From the NCBI RefSeq assembly GCF_947493765.1, contig NZ_CANLSZ010000002.1:310001-374000 (forward strand): a stretch of 64,000 nucleotides of DNA. Reading direction: 5' to 3'. Under the pieces are notes generated by a model. The model saw nothing but the letters and a program-made list of their open reading frames with translations, was not told the DNA's origin and ran no database searches. Positions 1 through 12,504 of this stretch are shown here, piece by piece (the stretch's first letter is position 1; every line of letters begins with the position of its first letter). A program made the position numbers and the translations under genes. Source of the stretch: an uncultured Arthrobacter sp. Its GTDB lineage: Bacteria; Actinomycetota; Actinomycetes; Actinomycetales; Micrococcaceae.

Positions 1-1853
<1,853 letters not shown>

Positions 1854-2011
1854 CCCTGCGGAGGGCTACAATCGCGCACGAACAAGCCCTCACTGGGCAG
1901 TAAAGCCGGTTCAGAGTCCTCATCAGGCCCGTCCATGAGGCCGGATACGACGGCGGCATCCCCACGAGCGCTGCGGGCCGCCCGTGGATCGCGGGGACCA
2001 GACGCCCCCGC

Positions 2012-2545
2012 TCACCCGTAGGTGTCCCGAGGGCCCCTCCCGCGAACGGATCGGCCACCCTTGCGCCAGCTCGGGCCCGCGGGTCCGATCACCGACAGCT
2101 TCTTCACCACTCCCGCTCCCAGCTCGGTCTCGAAACGCTGGAGCACCTGGGGCGTGATGAGCCGTACCTGGGTGGCCCATGCCGTCGAATCGCATCGCAC
2201 CAGGACGGTGTCCGCGTCGAAACTCTCGGGCACGCAGTGGGCTGCGATCTCGCGACCCACGATCTCGTGCCACCGACCCAGGACCGCGCCGATCGCCACC
2301 GGGGACTTCCATCCGCGTTCTGCGAGCATGCGGGAGAAGACATCCCCCACACCCTCGGGGTCGCGCCCACCATATGTCGAGGCTGGTATATACCCGCGCC
2401 GGGATGTCTCTCCCCGGGCCCGGGTCCCCGTGTCTCGCGGCGTCCCCCTGGCGCGAGAGGCATCCCGCAACCTGTTCAGCAGGGCTTGGGGGGCGTCCTG
2501 CTCGCCACGATCCGGCGGATCCACGTCCGGAGGGTTGTCAGTCAT
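2012..2545 (-). CDS. dciA: DciA-like protein (DUF721), replicative helicase loader
   Basis: 177-residue protein of the DUF721/DciA family. In bacteria lacking DnaC or DnaI this family is linked to loading of the DnaB helicase. The first 60 residues are charged and probably disordered; the conserved domain follows from about residue 65 (DVFSRMLAERGW, LGRWHEIVGREIAAHC, AWATQVRLITPQVL). The position between recF and gyrB is the standard one in actinobacteria. The ATG start overlaps the recF stop by eight bases, which suggests translational coupling. A longer in-frame extension upstream is antisense-like and was not used. Confidence 0.9.
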   Translation of the reverse strand: MTDNPPDVDPPDRGEQDAPQALLNRLRDASRARGTPRDTGTRARGETSRRGYIPASTYGGRDPEGVGDVFSRMLAERGWKSPVAIGAVLGRWHEIVGREIAAHCVPESFDADTVLVRCDSTAWATQVRLITPQVLQRFETELGAGVVKKLSVIGPAGPSWRKGGRSVRGRGPRDTYG

Positions 2546-3788
2546 CCGTACCCGCCCCATCGGGAAGCGCCGACACCCCGCCACCCCCGGTGGCATCCAC
2601 AGGGTCGATGCCACCGGGAACGACCCTGATCCGACGTCCCGTGAGAGTCTCCGGGATGTCGTCCACCACGGCCGCGGTGATGAGTACCTGCTCCGCAGAG
2701 CCGATGATCGCTGCCAGGCGTGAACGTCGCTGCACATCCAGCTCGGCGAACACGTCGTCGAGGATGAGGACGGGTTCCGCTCCAGGAGTCCGCCCGTCCT
2801 CCAGCAGGAGATAGTACGACGCCAACCGGAGGGCGATCGCCATCGACCAGGTCTCCCCGTGGGAGGCATAGCCCTTCACCGGTGCGCCCCCCAGTGTCAG
2901 TCCGAGCTCATCGCGGTGCGGACCCACGAGGGAGATCCCCCGGTCCAGTTCCTTCCCCCGGTGGCGGATCAGGTCAGCGGCGAACAGCTCCCTGAGCTCG
3001 GAATCCGGCAGGTGTGCCAGGCCCTCGTCGCGCACGGGGGCGGCGATTCCGGGGTCGTCGTCCGGCACGAGCAGCTCACCGGACGGGGAGACACTCGAGG
3101 AGTAGTGGATGTCCACGCCCTTGGACCCGTCCGTCAGCTGCCCGTACGCACGTACCACCAGCGGGCGGAGCTGCTCCACCAGGCGAAGGCGTGCAGACAG
3201 GAGAAGTACCCCGGCCTCCACGAGGTGCTGGTCCCAGACGTCGAGGGTCGCCTCGTGCGTGGTGGAGAACCGGCCGGCCGCCCGTGCGGACTTCAGCAGT
3301 GCATTTCGTTGTTTCAGCACACGGTCGTAGTCCGCACGGAGCGACGCCTGATGAGGGAGCAGCGCGACCAGGACCTCGTCGAGATAGCGGCGACGGACGG
3401 ATGGATCGGCCTTGACGAGCGAGAGGTCCTCGGGGGCGAACACGACGGAGCGGAGGATTCCCGCGGCGTTCCTCGCCCGTACCGGATTCGCCCGGTTGAT
3501 CCGTGCCCTGTTCGCGGCCTCGACGTTGATCTCCACCTCGACGCTGGTCCGCTGCGTCCCGCGAACCAGCTTGCCGCGGATGATCGCGCGCTCGTGCCCG
3601 AAGGTCACCAACGGCCGATCCGTCGCCGTGCGATGCGAACTCAGGGTGGCCAGATACCCGATGGCCTCCACGATGTTGGTCTTCCCCACGCCGTTCGCAC
3701 CGACGAAGACCGTGATCCCCGGCCCGATCGGGACATCGAGCTGTTCATAGCTCCGGAACCCGGTGAGCGAGAGGTGCTCGACGTACAC
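2538..3788 (-). CDS. recF: DNA replication and repair protein RecF
   Basis: SMC-like ATPase that helps load RecA at single-strand gaps and supports replication restart. Walker A is GANGVGKT at residues 30-37 in the typical RecF context, with LTGFRSYEQL before it. The C-terminal part holds GYASHGETWSMA and a Walker B with D-loop (VLILDDVFAELD). Length is 416 residues, slightly above the usual 360-400, with a Gly/Pro-rich tail. It is separated from gnd by ten bases and overlaps dciA, so recF is probably part of one origin-left transcript. Confidence 0.97.
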   Translation of the reverse strand: MYVEHLSLTGFRSYEQLDVPIGPGITVFVGANGVGKTNIVEAIGYLATLSSHRTATDRPLVTFGHERAIIRGKLVRGTQRTSVEVEINVEAANRARINRANPVRARNAAGILRSVVFAPEDLSLVKADPSVRRRYLDEVLVALLPHQASLRADYDRVLKQRNALLKSARAAGRFSTTHEATLDVWDQHLVEAGVLLLSARLRLVEQLRPLVVRAYGQLTDGSKGVDIHYSSSVSPSGELLVPDDDPGIAAPVRDEGLAHLPDSELRELFAADLIRHRGKELDRGISLVGPHRDELGLTLGGAPVKGYASHGETWSMAIALRLASYYLLLEDGRTPGAEPVLILDDVFAELDVQRRSRLAAIIGSAEQVLITAAVVDDIPETLTGRRIRVVPGGIDPVDATGGGGVSALPDGAGTDD

Positions 3789-3798
3789 CGGTCAGCCC

Positions 3799-4695
3799 TT
3801 ACCCAGGGAGCTGCCGTGAGGGCTTGACCGCGTGCCCTCCGAACTGCTGGCGAAGCGCGGCCACCATCTTCATCGCCGGGGCGTCCTCCTGCCGCGAGGA
3901 GAACCGGGCGAACAGGGCCGCGGTGATGGCGGGTGCGGGTACGCCGTTCGCGATGGCCTCCTCGACGGTCCAGCGGCCTTCGCCGGAATCCTCCACGTAC
4001 CCTGCGATCCGGGAGAGCTCCGGATCCTCCTCGAGAGCCTTCACGAGGAGATCCAGCAGCCAGGACCGCACCACGGTCCCCTTCTGCCAGGCCGCGAACG
4101 TCCCGTGGACGTCCTTGACGATGCCCTTCGCCTCCAGCAGTTCATACCCCTCGGCGTACGACTGCATGAGGCCGTACTCGATGCCGTTGTGCACCATCTT
4201 CGCGTAATGGCCGGCGCCGGTGTCCCCCACGTGGACGAAACTCTCCGCACGCCCACCCTCCGGACGCAGCGCATCGAAGATCGGCATGGCCAGCTCGATG
4301 TCCTCCGTGCTGCCGCCGGCCATCAGACCGTACCCGTTCTCCAGACCCCAGACGCCGCCCGAGACACCGCAGTCCACGAACCTGATGCCCTGCTGGGCCA
4401 GCAGCGTTGCGTGGATCTGGTCGTCGGTGAATTTGGAGTTCCCGCCGTCGATGACCAGGTCGCCCTCCGAGAGGGCACCCGACAGGTCGTGGATGACGCC
4501 GTCGGTGATCTGTCCTGCCGGCACCATCACCCAGATGATCCTCGGGGACGGCAGCGCGGCCACGAGATCGTCCAGGGTGGCGACGTCGGTCAGCTCGGGA
4601 TCACGATCGAACCCCGTGACCTCGATGCCCTGCTCACGCAGGCGGCCCCTCATGTTGAAGCCCATTTTCCCGAGTCCGATGAGGCCGATGTGCAT
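3799..4695 (-). CDS. gnd: 6-phosphogluconate dehydrogenase, decarboxylating (short GntZ-like form)
   Basis: Oxidises 6-phosphogluconate to ribulose 5-phosphate and CO2 in the pentose phosphate pathway. The N-terminus is a Rossmann fold (IGLIGLGKMGFNM), followed by the substrate motif DCGVSGGVWGLENG and the catalytic KMVHNGIEYG segment. At 298 residues it is the short form, not the 470-residue enteric type. Cofactor preference (NAD or NADP) cannot be read safely. It sits between recF and dnaN, a place often taken by gnd in Micrococcaceae and relatives, and is likely co-transcribed with its neighbours. Confidence 0.95.
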   Translation of the reverse strand: MHIGLIGLGKMGFNMRGRLREQGIEVTGFDRDPELTDVATLDDLVAALPSPRIIWVMVPAGQITDGVIHDLSGALSEGDLVIDGGNSKFTDDQIHATLLAQQGIRFVDCGVSGGVWGLENGYGLMAGGSTEDIELAMPIFDALRPEGGRAESFVHVGDTGAGHYAKMVHNGIEYGLMQSYAEGYELLEAKGIVKDVHGTFAAWQKGTVVRSWLLDLLVKALEEDPELSRIAGYVEDSGEGRWTVEEAIANGVPAPAITAALFARFSSRQEDAPAMKMVAALRQQFGGHAVKPSRQLPG

Positions 4696-4742
4696 GAGTT
4701 TCTCCTTCTGGGTACGACTGGTGGCGCTGTCTGTCGGTCCGA

Positions 4743-5867
4743 CTACTGGTTCGGCAGCCGCACGGGCATCAGGAGGTACCTGTAGTCCTCGCGATCACTG
4801 CCGGTCGCTTCCTCCTGCGCGGAGATCACGGCGGGTTTCGGCGGCGAGGTGAAGGAGAACCGGACGTACGGACTGCTGAAGGCGCCCAGACCCTCACTGA
4901 GGTACTGGGGGTTGAACGCGACGGTGATGTCGTCCCCTTCGAGGGTGGCCTCGATGACCTCCGACGCCTGGGCATCCTCACCGGTCCCGGCGTCGAGCGT
5001 CACCTGTCCCTCCGTGAAGGCGAGCCGGACCGGGGTGTTGCGCTCCGCGACGAGTGATACGCGGCGTACCGCTTCCACCAGGACGGAGGTCTGGACCATC
5101 GCGTGGATGGGCGTCGTCTCTGGGAACAGCGAGCGGATCTTCGGGTAGTCCCCGTCCACGAGCAGTGACGTGGTCCGGCGACCTCCGGATTCGAATCCGA
5201 TGAGCTCCGAATCATCGGAGAAGGCGATGTTGAGGTCCCCTGCTCCGCCGAGGGTCTTCGCCACCTCACTGAGGGTTTTCGCCTTCACCAGGGCTGTGGT
5301 GGAGATACCGGGGGAGGTCGGCTTCCAGGACACTTCGCGCAGTGCCAGGCGGTACCGATCAGTGGCCAGGAGGGTGATGAGGTCTTCCTCGATCTCCAGG
5401 CGGACGCCGGTCAGGATCGGCAGGGTGTCGTCTCGGCTCGCGGCGATGATCACCTGGGACACGGCCTGGGCGAAGGCTTCACCGTCCACCACGCCGCTGA
5501 CCTCGGGCAGACGAGGCAGCTCCGGGTACTCGGCCTCGGGCATGGTGGCCAGGTTGAACCGGCTGCTGCGGCACGTGAGGGTGACTTTCGAGCCGTCGGT
5601 CATGACTTCCACCGGCGCGGAAGGAAGGCTCCGGCAGATATCGGCCAGCAGACGCCCCGACACCAGGACGGTCCCTTCCTCCAGGACATCCGCGGCGATT
5701 TCGAGACGGGCCGAGATCTCGTAGTCGAAGCTGGCGAGGCTGAGGCTTCCTCCCTCGGCCTTGATGAGCAGACCGGCGAGGACGGGCACCGGTGGTCTCG
5801 GTGAGAGGGAACGAGCGGTCCAGGACACAGCCTCTGCCAATACGTCCCGCTCAACTCTGAACTTCAC
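4743..5867 (-). CDS. dnaN: DNA polymerase III beta subunit (sliding clamp)
   Basis: Ring-shaped processivity clamp that tethers DNA polymerase III and other partners to DNA. 374 residues, the usual length, beginning MKFRVERDVLAEAV and ending YLLMPVRLPNQ, which matches the conserved clamp C-terminus. Three repeated clamp domains of about 120 residues are consistent with the pattern. It is the first gene on the dnaN side of oriC and is transcribed away from it. Confidence 0.98.
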   Translation of the reverse strand: MKFRVERDVLAEAVSWTARSLSPRPPVPVLAGLLIKAEGGSLSLASFDYEISARLEIAADVLEEGTVLVSGRLLADICRSLPSAPVEVMTDGSKVTLTCRSSRFNLATMPEAEYPELPRLPEVSGVVDGEAFAQAVSQVIIAASRDDTLPILTGVRLEIEEDLITLLATDRYRLALREVSWKPTSPGISTTALVKAKTLSEVAKTLGGAGDLNIAFSDDSELIGFESGGRRTTSLLVDGDYPKIRSLFPETTPIHAMVQTSVLVEAVRRVSLVAERNTPVRLAFTEGQVTLDAGTGEDAQASEVIEATLEGDDITVAFNPQYLSEGLGAFSSPYVRFSFTSPPKPAVISAQEEATGSDREDYRYLLMPVRLPNQ

Positions 5868-6327
5868 GGAGCAGTGCCACCTTTCGTCGGATCGAGGACC
5901 GCCGCGGAGGAATCAGCGGGAAGCCTACTGCGTGCGGATGGACCCCCGACGCAACGAAGTACAACCCTACTGCGTACGGACGGCGGCGGATAGCAGGGCG
6001 CCGAGGCGGAACGGGACCGGGTCTCGGGCTTGATCGTGTCGGGTCGGGGAAACGCGAAGTGTTATCTGAAGAACTTTTGAAGTTTAAGGTTCGTAGTGTT
6101 AATAACTGCTGTGGATTCTGTGGATAACGTGTTCTCGTGGCGCGCCGGCGCGCATTTTGCTTGTGGATAAGCTGTGAAGTGATGCGGCGTCGCGCAGCGG
6201 TGTCATGTGGACGACGTGCGGGGTTACGGCGGCGTCCACAGGATCGGGGGAGTTGTCCTCAGCCTGTACCCCTGTGCGCCGGCAGTTATCCACAGGGCGA
6301 TCCACAGCTGTTAATTACGGTCAGCTG
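5868..6327. other. oriC: Chromosomal replication origin (oriC) between dnaN and dnaA
   Basis: This 460-base gene-free stretch holds three perfect DnaA boxes TTATCCACA: two inverted at 6119-6127 and 6162-6170, and one direct at 6287-6295. Near matches lie at 6232-6240 (GCGTCCACA), 6254-6262 (TTGTCCTCA) and 6298-6306. An AT-richer block at about 6058-6117, next to the first box, is the best candidate for the unwinding element. Two 15-base direct repeats CCTACTGCGTRCGGA (5924-5938 and 5966-5980) lie upstream of dnaN and may belong to its promoter. The dnaN-dnaA interval is the standard actinobacterial oriC site. Confidence 0.92.
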
Positions 6328-7740
6328 TCATCCCTCGCGTTGTTTGTGCTTGATCCGGTTCGTGAGCTCCGTGACCTGGTTGAAGATCGCCCGTCGCTCG
6401 GCCATGAGCTCCCGGATCTTGCGGTCGGCGTGGATCACCGTGGTGTGGTCACGTCCACCCAGCTCGAGGCCGATCTTGGGCAGTGACATGTCTGTCAGTT
6501 CGCGGCAGAGATACATCGCGATCTGCCGGGCCGTGACGAGAGTTCGCGTACGGGACTTGCTGCACAGTTCCTCGAGGCTGATCTGGAAGTAGTCGGCGGT
6601 CTGGGCCATGATCACGGTGGAGGTGATCTCCCTGGCACCGTCGTCGGAGATGAGGTCCTTGAGGACGATCTCCGCCAGATTCACGTCCACCTGCTGGCGG
6701 TTCAAACTGGCGAACGCGGTCACCCGGATCAGGGCGCCCTCGAGTTCGCGGATGTTGGTGGCGATCTTCGAGGCGATGTACTCCAGGACGTCGTCGGGTG
6801 CGCTCAGGCTGTCGCTGATCGCCTTCTTCCTGAGGATCGCGATGCGGGTCTCCAACTCCGGTGGCTGGATGTCGGTGAGCAGTCCCCATTCGAAGCGTGA
6901 CCGCATGCGCTCCTCGAAGCCGATGAGCTGCTTCGGGGGCAGATCCGAGGTGATCACCACCTGCTTGCTGTGGTTGTGCAGCGCATTGAAGGTGTGGAAG
7001 AACTCCTCCATGGTCCGGTCCTTGCCGGAGAGGAACTGGATGTCATCGATCAGGAGGATGTCCACGTTCCGATAGGTCTGCTTGAAGCTCGAGCCCTCGT
7101 CGTCGCGGATCGAGTTGATGAAGTCGTTCGTGAACTCCTCGGAATTCACGTACCGCACGCGGATGCCCGTATAGAGGTGCCGCGCATAATGGCCGATCGC
7201 GTGCAGGAGGTGGGTCTTGCCGAGCCCGGAGTCCCCGTAGATGAACAGTGGGTTGTAGGCCTTGGCCGGCGCCTCGGCGACAGCGACGGCCGCCGCGTGT
7301 GCGAAGCGGTTGGAGGACCCGATGACGAACGTGTCGAAGATGTACTTGGGATTGAGGCGACCGAACTCGTGGGAGTTGCTCGGAGGAGTCGGGGACGGTT
7401 TCGGCTCCCCCTTGGGCTCCGGAGCAACTGCTTCGGGTGCTTCGTGCTCGACCTCCTCCTCCACGGGCGTCAGCTCGGGGTCGATCACGAACGCGCACTG
7501 CACCTCCTCGTGGAAGACCTCCCGCAGCGCTTCGTCGAGTGATCCCTTGAGCTGGGTCTGGAGGACCTCGCGCGTCAGCTCGTTCGGGACGGCGATCAGC
7601 ATGGTGGTGCCGATGAGTCCCTGGGCCTGGGTGAGGACCATGAAACCGCGCTGGCGGGGTGTGATGCGATCGTCCTGTTCGAGGGTCCGGATGACCTTCC
7701 GCCAGGAGCTCCCGACGTCGTTGATCTCATCTGTTCCCAC
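6328..7740 (-). CDS. dnaA: Chromosomal replication initiator protein DnaA
   Basis: AAA+ initiator that binds DnaA boxes and opens oriC. Domain I begins VGSSWRKVIRTLEQD; residues about 90-125 form a Pro/Glu-rich linker (domain II); Walker A is GDSGLGKTH at about 169-177 and Walker B is LLIDDIQFL; the C-terminal DNA-binding signature is GGRDHTTVIHADRKI. The GTG start at 7740 is chosen because a GAGGGG ribosome site lies just upstream and because residues before it do not resemble DnaA. This gives 470 residues, a normal length. The gene points toward oriC, with rpmH divergent on the other side. Confidence 0.97.
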   Translation of the reverse strand: MGTDEINDVGSSWRKVIRTLEQDDRITPRQRGFMVLTQAQGLIGTTMLIAVPNELTREVLQTQLKGSLDEALREVFHEEVQCAFVIDPELTPVEEEVEHEAPEAVAPEPKGEPKPSPTPPSNSHEFGRLNPKYIFDTFVIGSSNRFAHAAAVAVAEAPAKAYNPLFIYGDSGLGKTHLLHAIGHYARHLYTGIRVRYVNSEEFTNDFINSIRDDEGSSFKQTYRNVDILLIDDIQFLSGKDRTMEEFFHTFNALHNHSKQVVITSDLPPKQLIGFEERMRSRFEWGLLTDIQPPELETRIAILRKKAISDSLSAPDDVLEYIASKIATNIRELEGALIRVTAFASLNRQQVDVNLAEIVLKDLISDDGAREITSTVIMAQTADYFQISLEELCSKSRTRTLVTARQIAMYLCRELTDMSLPKIGLELGGRDHTTVIHADRKIRELMAERRAIFNQVTELTNRIKHKQREG

Positions 7741-8200
7741 GGAAGACCCCTCTTGGCTGCGTTGCTCGCGCTCGAAAAGGTCCGTCATCCACAGACTTGT
7801 GCACAGGTCATGGGCGGACGGACCATGGCCAAGACTAGAGGATGGAAAGTGCAGAAGATAGCGGAGTTCTGCGCCTTGGAGCTCGTCGAAGGAGGGAGGC
7901 GGCCGACTCCGGGACAACAGCCGACCGACACCCGGCGTCCAGTTGTCCACAGGCTGTCGACAGGATCACCCACAGGCCCTGCCCGCCCGGTTTGACGCCT
8001 CGCAACCGCTTCCCCTAACGTTATGAAGTCCACCACGTCTGCATTCCGCGTGCCGTCACAGCTGTTCCGGAGTCCAAGAAACCCCGGAAGGTGACGGCAG
8101 TCCCGCGAATGTCGGACGACCACCCTCATCGCGTCAGTCTGTTCTCCCCTCTTGTTGCAATGGGCCGGGCGCATCTCAAGATCGTTCTGGAGTAACTACA
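7741..8200. promoter_or_regulatory. Divergent dnaA/rpmH control region
   Basis: 460 bases without a supported gene. For rpmH there is a good promoter: TTGACG at 7992-7997 and TAACGT at 8016-8021 with an 18-base spacer, leaving a leader of about 170 bases. A perfect DnaA box TTGTCCACA lies at 7943-7951, with one-mismatch boxes at 7785-7793 and 7797-7805. This fits autoregulation of dnaA, although binding is inferred. The dnaA frame stays open upstream to 7950 but does not look like coding sequence there. Confidence 0.7.
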
Positions 8201-8338
8201 GTGAGCAAGCGGACTTTTCAGCCGAATAACCGCCGTCGTGCCAAGAAGCACGGTTTCCGCCTTCGCATGCGTACCCGCGCAGGCCGCGCGATCCTGTCGG
8301 CGCGACGCGGCAAGGGTCGTACCGAACTCTCGGCATAG
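8201..8338 (+). CDS. rpmH: 50S ribosomal protein L34
   Basis: 45-residue very basic protein with the L34 pattern [35 protein letters not shown] and KGR. Structural protein of the large ribosomal subunit. It starts with GTG, with TCTGGAGT just upstream as ribosome site. It is the first gene of the plus-strand cluster rpmH-rnpA-yidD-yidC-jag, the conserved order beside dnaA in most bacteria. Confidence 0.97.
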   Translation: MSKRTFQPNNRRRAKKHGFRLRMRTRAGRAILSARRGKGRTELSA

Positions 8339-8419
8339 GCGGCTCCTGCCGGTGATGCATCCCTGGGATGACTGCACCGCTCCAGGACCCGACGCCCCGA
8401 TAGCAGGAAGACCCCGACG

Positions 8420-8800
8420 ATGCTCCCGGTGATGAACCGGGTACGAGCAGCCGGCGATTTCAGCCATACCGTACGTTCCGGCGCCCGCTCAGGGCGCCGG
8501 AACGTACTGCTATATGGCGTGGTGACCTCCAGCGACTCCCCGTCCCGGGTCGGTTTCATCGTGGGCAAGAACGTGGGGAACGCCGTGGCGCGCAACCTCG
8601 TTAAACGAAGGCTTCGTCATGCCGCACTGGAACACCTTCGTGCGCATCCCTACGGGTACGACCTCGTCGTCCGGGCACTACCGGCGGCCGGCGCGTCCGA
8701 CTGGCAGTCGCTGCGACACGAGCTCGCGGGTTGTCTGAGCACTGTGGTCCGGAAGCTGGAGCGGGCGGATCGAGTCGAACGGGAAGGCAGAGTATCGTGA
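8420..8800 (+). CDS. rnpA: Ribonuclease P protein component
   Basis: Protein subunit of RNase P, which trims 5' leaders from tRNA precursors together with its RNA. 126 residues, beginning [20 protein letters not shown], with the RNR-type signature [18 protein letters not shown] that contacts the RNA. The stop codon overlaps the yidD GTG start by four bases (GTGA), so translation is probably coupled. Confidence 0.96.
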   Translation: MLPVMNRVRAAGDFSHTVRSGARSGRRNVLLYGVVTSSDSPSRVGFIVGKNVGNAVARNLVKRRLRHAALEHLRAHPYGYDLVVRALPAAGASDWQSLRHELAGCLSTVVRKLERADRVEREGRVS

Positions 8801-9159
8801 GGGACATCACCACCGGGGTGATCCGTCTTCTTGCCGGCGTTCCTCGCACGGCAGTGATCTGGGTGCTCATCGCCTACCGGAAAGTGGTCTCTCCGCTGTA
8901 CGGACCGGTGTGCCGGTTCTATCCGAGTTGCTCGGCCTACTCACTGGAAGCGGTGACGGTCCACGGACTTCCTCGAGGTAGTTGGCTCACGATACGGCGG
9001 GTGGGGCGTTGCCATCCGTGGAACGACGGCGGCGTCGATCACGTCCCGCCGGGTGGCAGGATTTTTCCGGACAGGAAAGTGCCAGCAATAGTTGTGTTGA
9101 ACCACCCGGTGATCCCGGACGATGACGAAAGCCGCCCCGCGGCCCGAGGAGCAGACTGA
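8797..9159 (+). CDS. yidD: Membrane protein insertion efficiency factor YidD
   Basis: Small membrane-associated protein of the YidD family, which assists YidC-dependent membrane insertion. The hallmark is [27 protein letters not shown] followed by an Arg-rich [17 protein letters not shown] segment, including the conserved Cys residues. 120 residues; the tail after about residue 95 is less conserved. GTG start overlapping the rnpA stop. The ORF stays open further upstream but overlaps rnpA there. Confidence 0.94.
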   Translation: MRDITTGVIRLLAGVPRTAVIWVLIAYRKVVSPLYGPVCRFYPSCSAYSLEAVTVHGLPRGSWLTIRRVGRCHPWNDGGVDHVPPGGRIFPDRKVPAIVVLNHPVIPDDDESRPAARGAD

Positions 9160-9161
9160 CT

Positions 9162-10120
9162 ATGAATTTCCTAGGGACTATTCTCTTCCCCTTCGAGTGG
9201 CTCGTCTCGTGGATCATGTTCCTGTTCCACGAGGCCTTCTCCTTCCTGGGCATGGATCCGGCGTCGGGGTGGACCTGGACGCTGTCCATCATCGGACTCG
9301 TGGTGATCATCCGGACGGCGCTGATCCCGGTGTTCGTCAAGCAGATCAAGGCACAGCGTGGAATGCAGGCGCTCCAGCCGGACCTGCGGAAGCTCCAGCA
9401 GAAGTACAAGGGCAAGACCGATCAGCTCTCGCGCCAGGCCATGACCCAGGAGCAGATGGCCCTGTACAAGAAGCACGGGACCAATCCGTTCGCGGCCTGC
9501 CTGCCGATCATCATCCAGATGCCGTTCTTCTTCTCCCTCTTCCGCGTGCTGAACGGGGTCTCCCGCGCCAGCGCCGAGGGGACGAGCATCGGTGCGCTCC
9601 AGCCCGACTCGGTCCGGCAGTTCGACGACGCGACCATTCTCGGCGCCCCGCTGTCCTCGACGTTCCTCGGGAGTTTCGGCGCGGACGGCAACATCAGCGT
9701 CATCATCCTCTCGGTGCTCATGATCATCGCGATGTCGGCATCGCAGTTCATCACGCAGAAGCAGATCATGGCGAAGAACATGTCCGAAGAGGCCATGCAG
9801 AGCCCGTTCATGCGTCAGCAGAAGATCATGCTGTACATCCTTCCCCTGGTCTTCGGCATCGGCGGCATCAACTTCCCGATCGGCGTGCTCGTCTACTGGA
9901 CCACCACGAACGTCTGGACCATGGCGCAGCAGTTCTACGTGATCCGCCGGATGCCGACTCCCGGTTCGCCCGCAGCCAAGGCCCTCGCCGATCGGCGCGA
10001 GAAGAAGGGCCTGCCGATGGTCCCCCTGCTCGGTGAGCGGAAGTCCGAACCCGCGGTCGAGACGGTGCCCGAGCCCCGGACCCAGCGTGTGCAGCCCCAG
10101 CGCAAGAAGAGGAAGAAGCG

Positions 10121-10124
<4 letters not shown>
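9162..10124 (+). CDS. yidC: Membrane protein insertase YidC
   Basis: Oxa1/YidC-family insertase that places proteins into the cytoplasmic membrane alone or with Sec. 320 residues, Gram-positive type without the large periplasmic domain. Membrane segments are visible near the N-terminus (WLVSWIMFLFHEAF), around IIGLVVIIRTALIPVF with its conserved hydrophilic-groove Arg, at PIIIQMPFFFSLF and at ILPLVFGIGGINFPIGVLVYW. The C-terminus is basic (QRKKRKKR), as is common for ribosome-binding tails. It overlaps jag by four bases. Confidence 0.97.
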
Positions 10125-11344
<1,220 letters not shown>

Positions 11345-11420
11345 GCGCCGTCCGACGGGGTCGTCCTCGTCCTCCGGGGGTGCTCCTCCGGCTACCCTTG
11401 TAGATAACGATGTCTGGCCT

Positions 11421-12431
11421 GTGAGAGTTGGTTTGTGCGTGTCCATTGATGGCAGCCCCCTGCAGAACACCGATGCAACCGTCGTGTCCACCGACGCCGT
11501 CCCGGTGTCGGCAGGCACATCGGCAGGATCCGCGAAGAGCGTGATGGAGACCATGGACGACTCGTCGCCGCTCGGGCGGGAACTCGCACGCGAGGCGAAG
11601 CGGCGTGAGAAATTGGCCGGTAAGACGCTGCCCAGACCGTCGAGCACCCGCGTCATGACCGTCAGCAACCAGAAGGGGGGCGTGGGCAAGACGACGACGA
11701 CCGTCAACATCGCGGCGGCACTCGCGACCGCCGGCCTCCAGGTGCTGGTGATCGACATCGACCCCCAGGGCAATGCCTCCACCGCCCTGAACATCGACCA
11801 TCACGCAGAGATCGATTCGATCTACGACGTCCTGATCGACGACGTGCCCCTGAAGGACGTCGTGGCACCGTGCCCCGATGTACCGAACCTCATCTGTGCG
11901 CCCGCGACGATCCACCTGGCCGGTGCCGAGATCGAGCTCGTCTCCCTCGTGGCGCGTGAACAGCGGCTGCAGCGGGCCATCGACACCTACGCGAAGGACA
12001 GGGAAGCACTCGGCCAGCCCCGCCTCGACTTCGTCCTGGTCGACTGCCCACCGAGCCTGGGTCTGCTCACGGTCAATGCATTCGTGGCGGCCAGGGAGGT
12101 GCTGATCCCGATACAGTGCGAGTACTACGCGCTGGAAGGACTCAGCCAGTTGCTCAAGAACATCGAGATGATCCAGAAGCATCTCAACGCCGATCTGGTG
12201 GTCTCCACGATCCTGCTCACCATGTACGACGGGCGGACCAATCTGGCGGCACAGGTGGCGGCCGAGGTACGTGAGCACTTCCCAGACCAGGTGCTCAAGG
12301 CGGTCATCCCCCGATCGGTGAGGATCTCGGAAGCTCCGAGCTACCAGCAGACCGTGATGACCTACGACCCCTCGTCGAGCGGTGCGCTCTCCTACCAGGA
12401 GGCCGCGGCGGAGATCACCGCCCGCCCCTGA
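11421..12431 (+). CDS. parA: Chromosome partitioning ATPase ParA (Soj)
   Basis: Walker-type ATPase that moves ParB-parS complexes and so segregates new origins. The deviant Walker A KGGVGKTT is at residues 85-92, followed by VLVIDIDPQGNASTAL and VDCPPSLGLLTVNA. There is an unusual 75-residue N-terminal extension before the ATPase core, low in recognisable features. The start is uncertain: GTG at 11421, GTG at 11439 and an internal ATG are all possible. A four-codon ORF (ATG 11410 to TGA 11424) ends on the first GTG and might couple translation. Confidence 0.93.
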   Translation: MRVGLCVSIDGSPLQNTDATVVSTDAVPVSAGTSAGSAKSVMETMDDSSPLGRELAREAKRREKLAGKTLPRPSSTRVMTVSNQKGGVGKTTTTVNIAAALATAGLQVLVIDIDPQGNASTALNIDHHAEIDSIYDVLIDDVPLKDVVAPCPDVPNLICAPATIHLAGAEIELVSLVAREQRLQRAIDTYAKDREALGQPRLDFVLVDCPPSLGLLTVNAFVAAREVLIPIQCEYYALEGLSQLLKNIEMIQKHLNADLVVSTILLTMYDGRTNLAAQVAAEVREHFPDQVLKAVIPRSVRISEAPSYQQTVMTYDPSSSGALSYQEAAAEITARP

Positions 12432-12504
12432 GCGACGCTCGTACCTGATCGCCGAGGTGGAACGAACTTTAGCGGGCTGACGCCCAGGATCCGGAAGGAA
12501 CGAC

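Noticed and set aside
7741-7950. N-terminal extension of DnaA
   Set aside because: The frame stays open but lacks DnaA similarity, overlaps DnaA boxes, and the GTG at 7740 has a good ribosome site.
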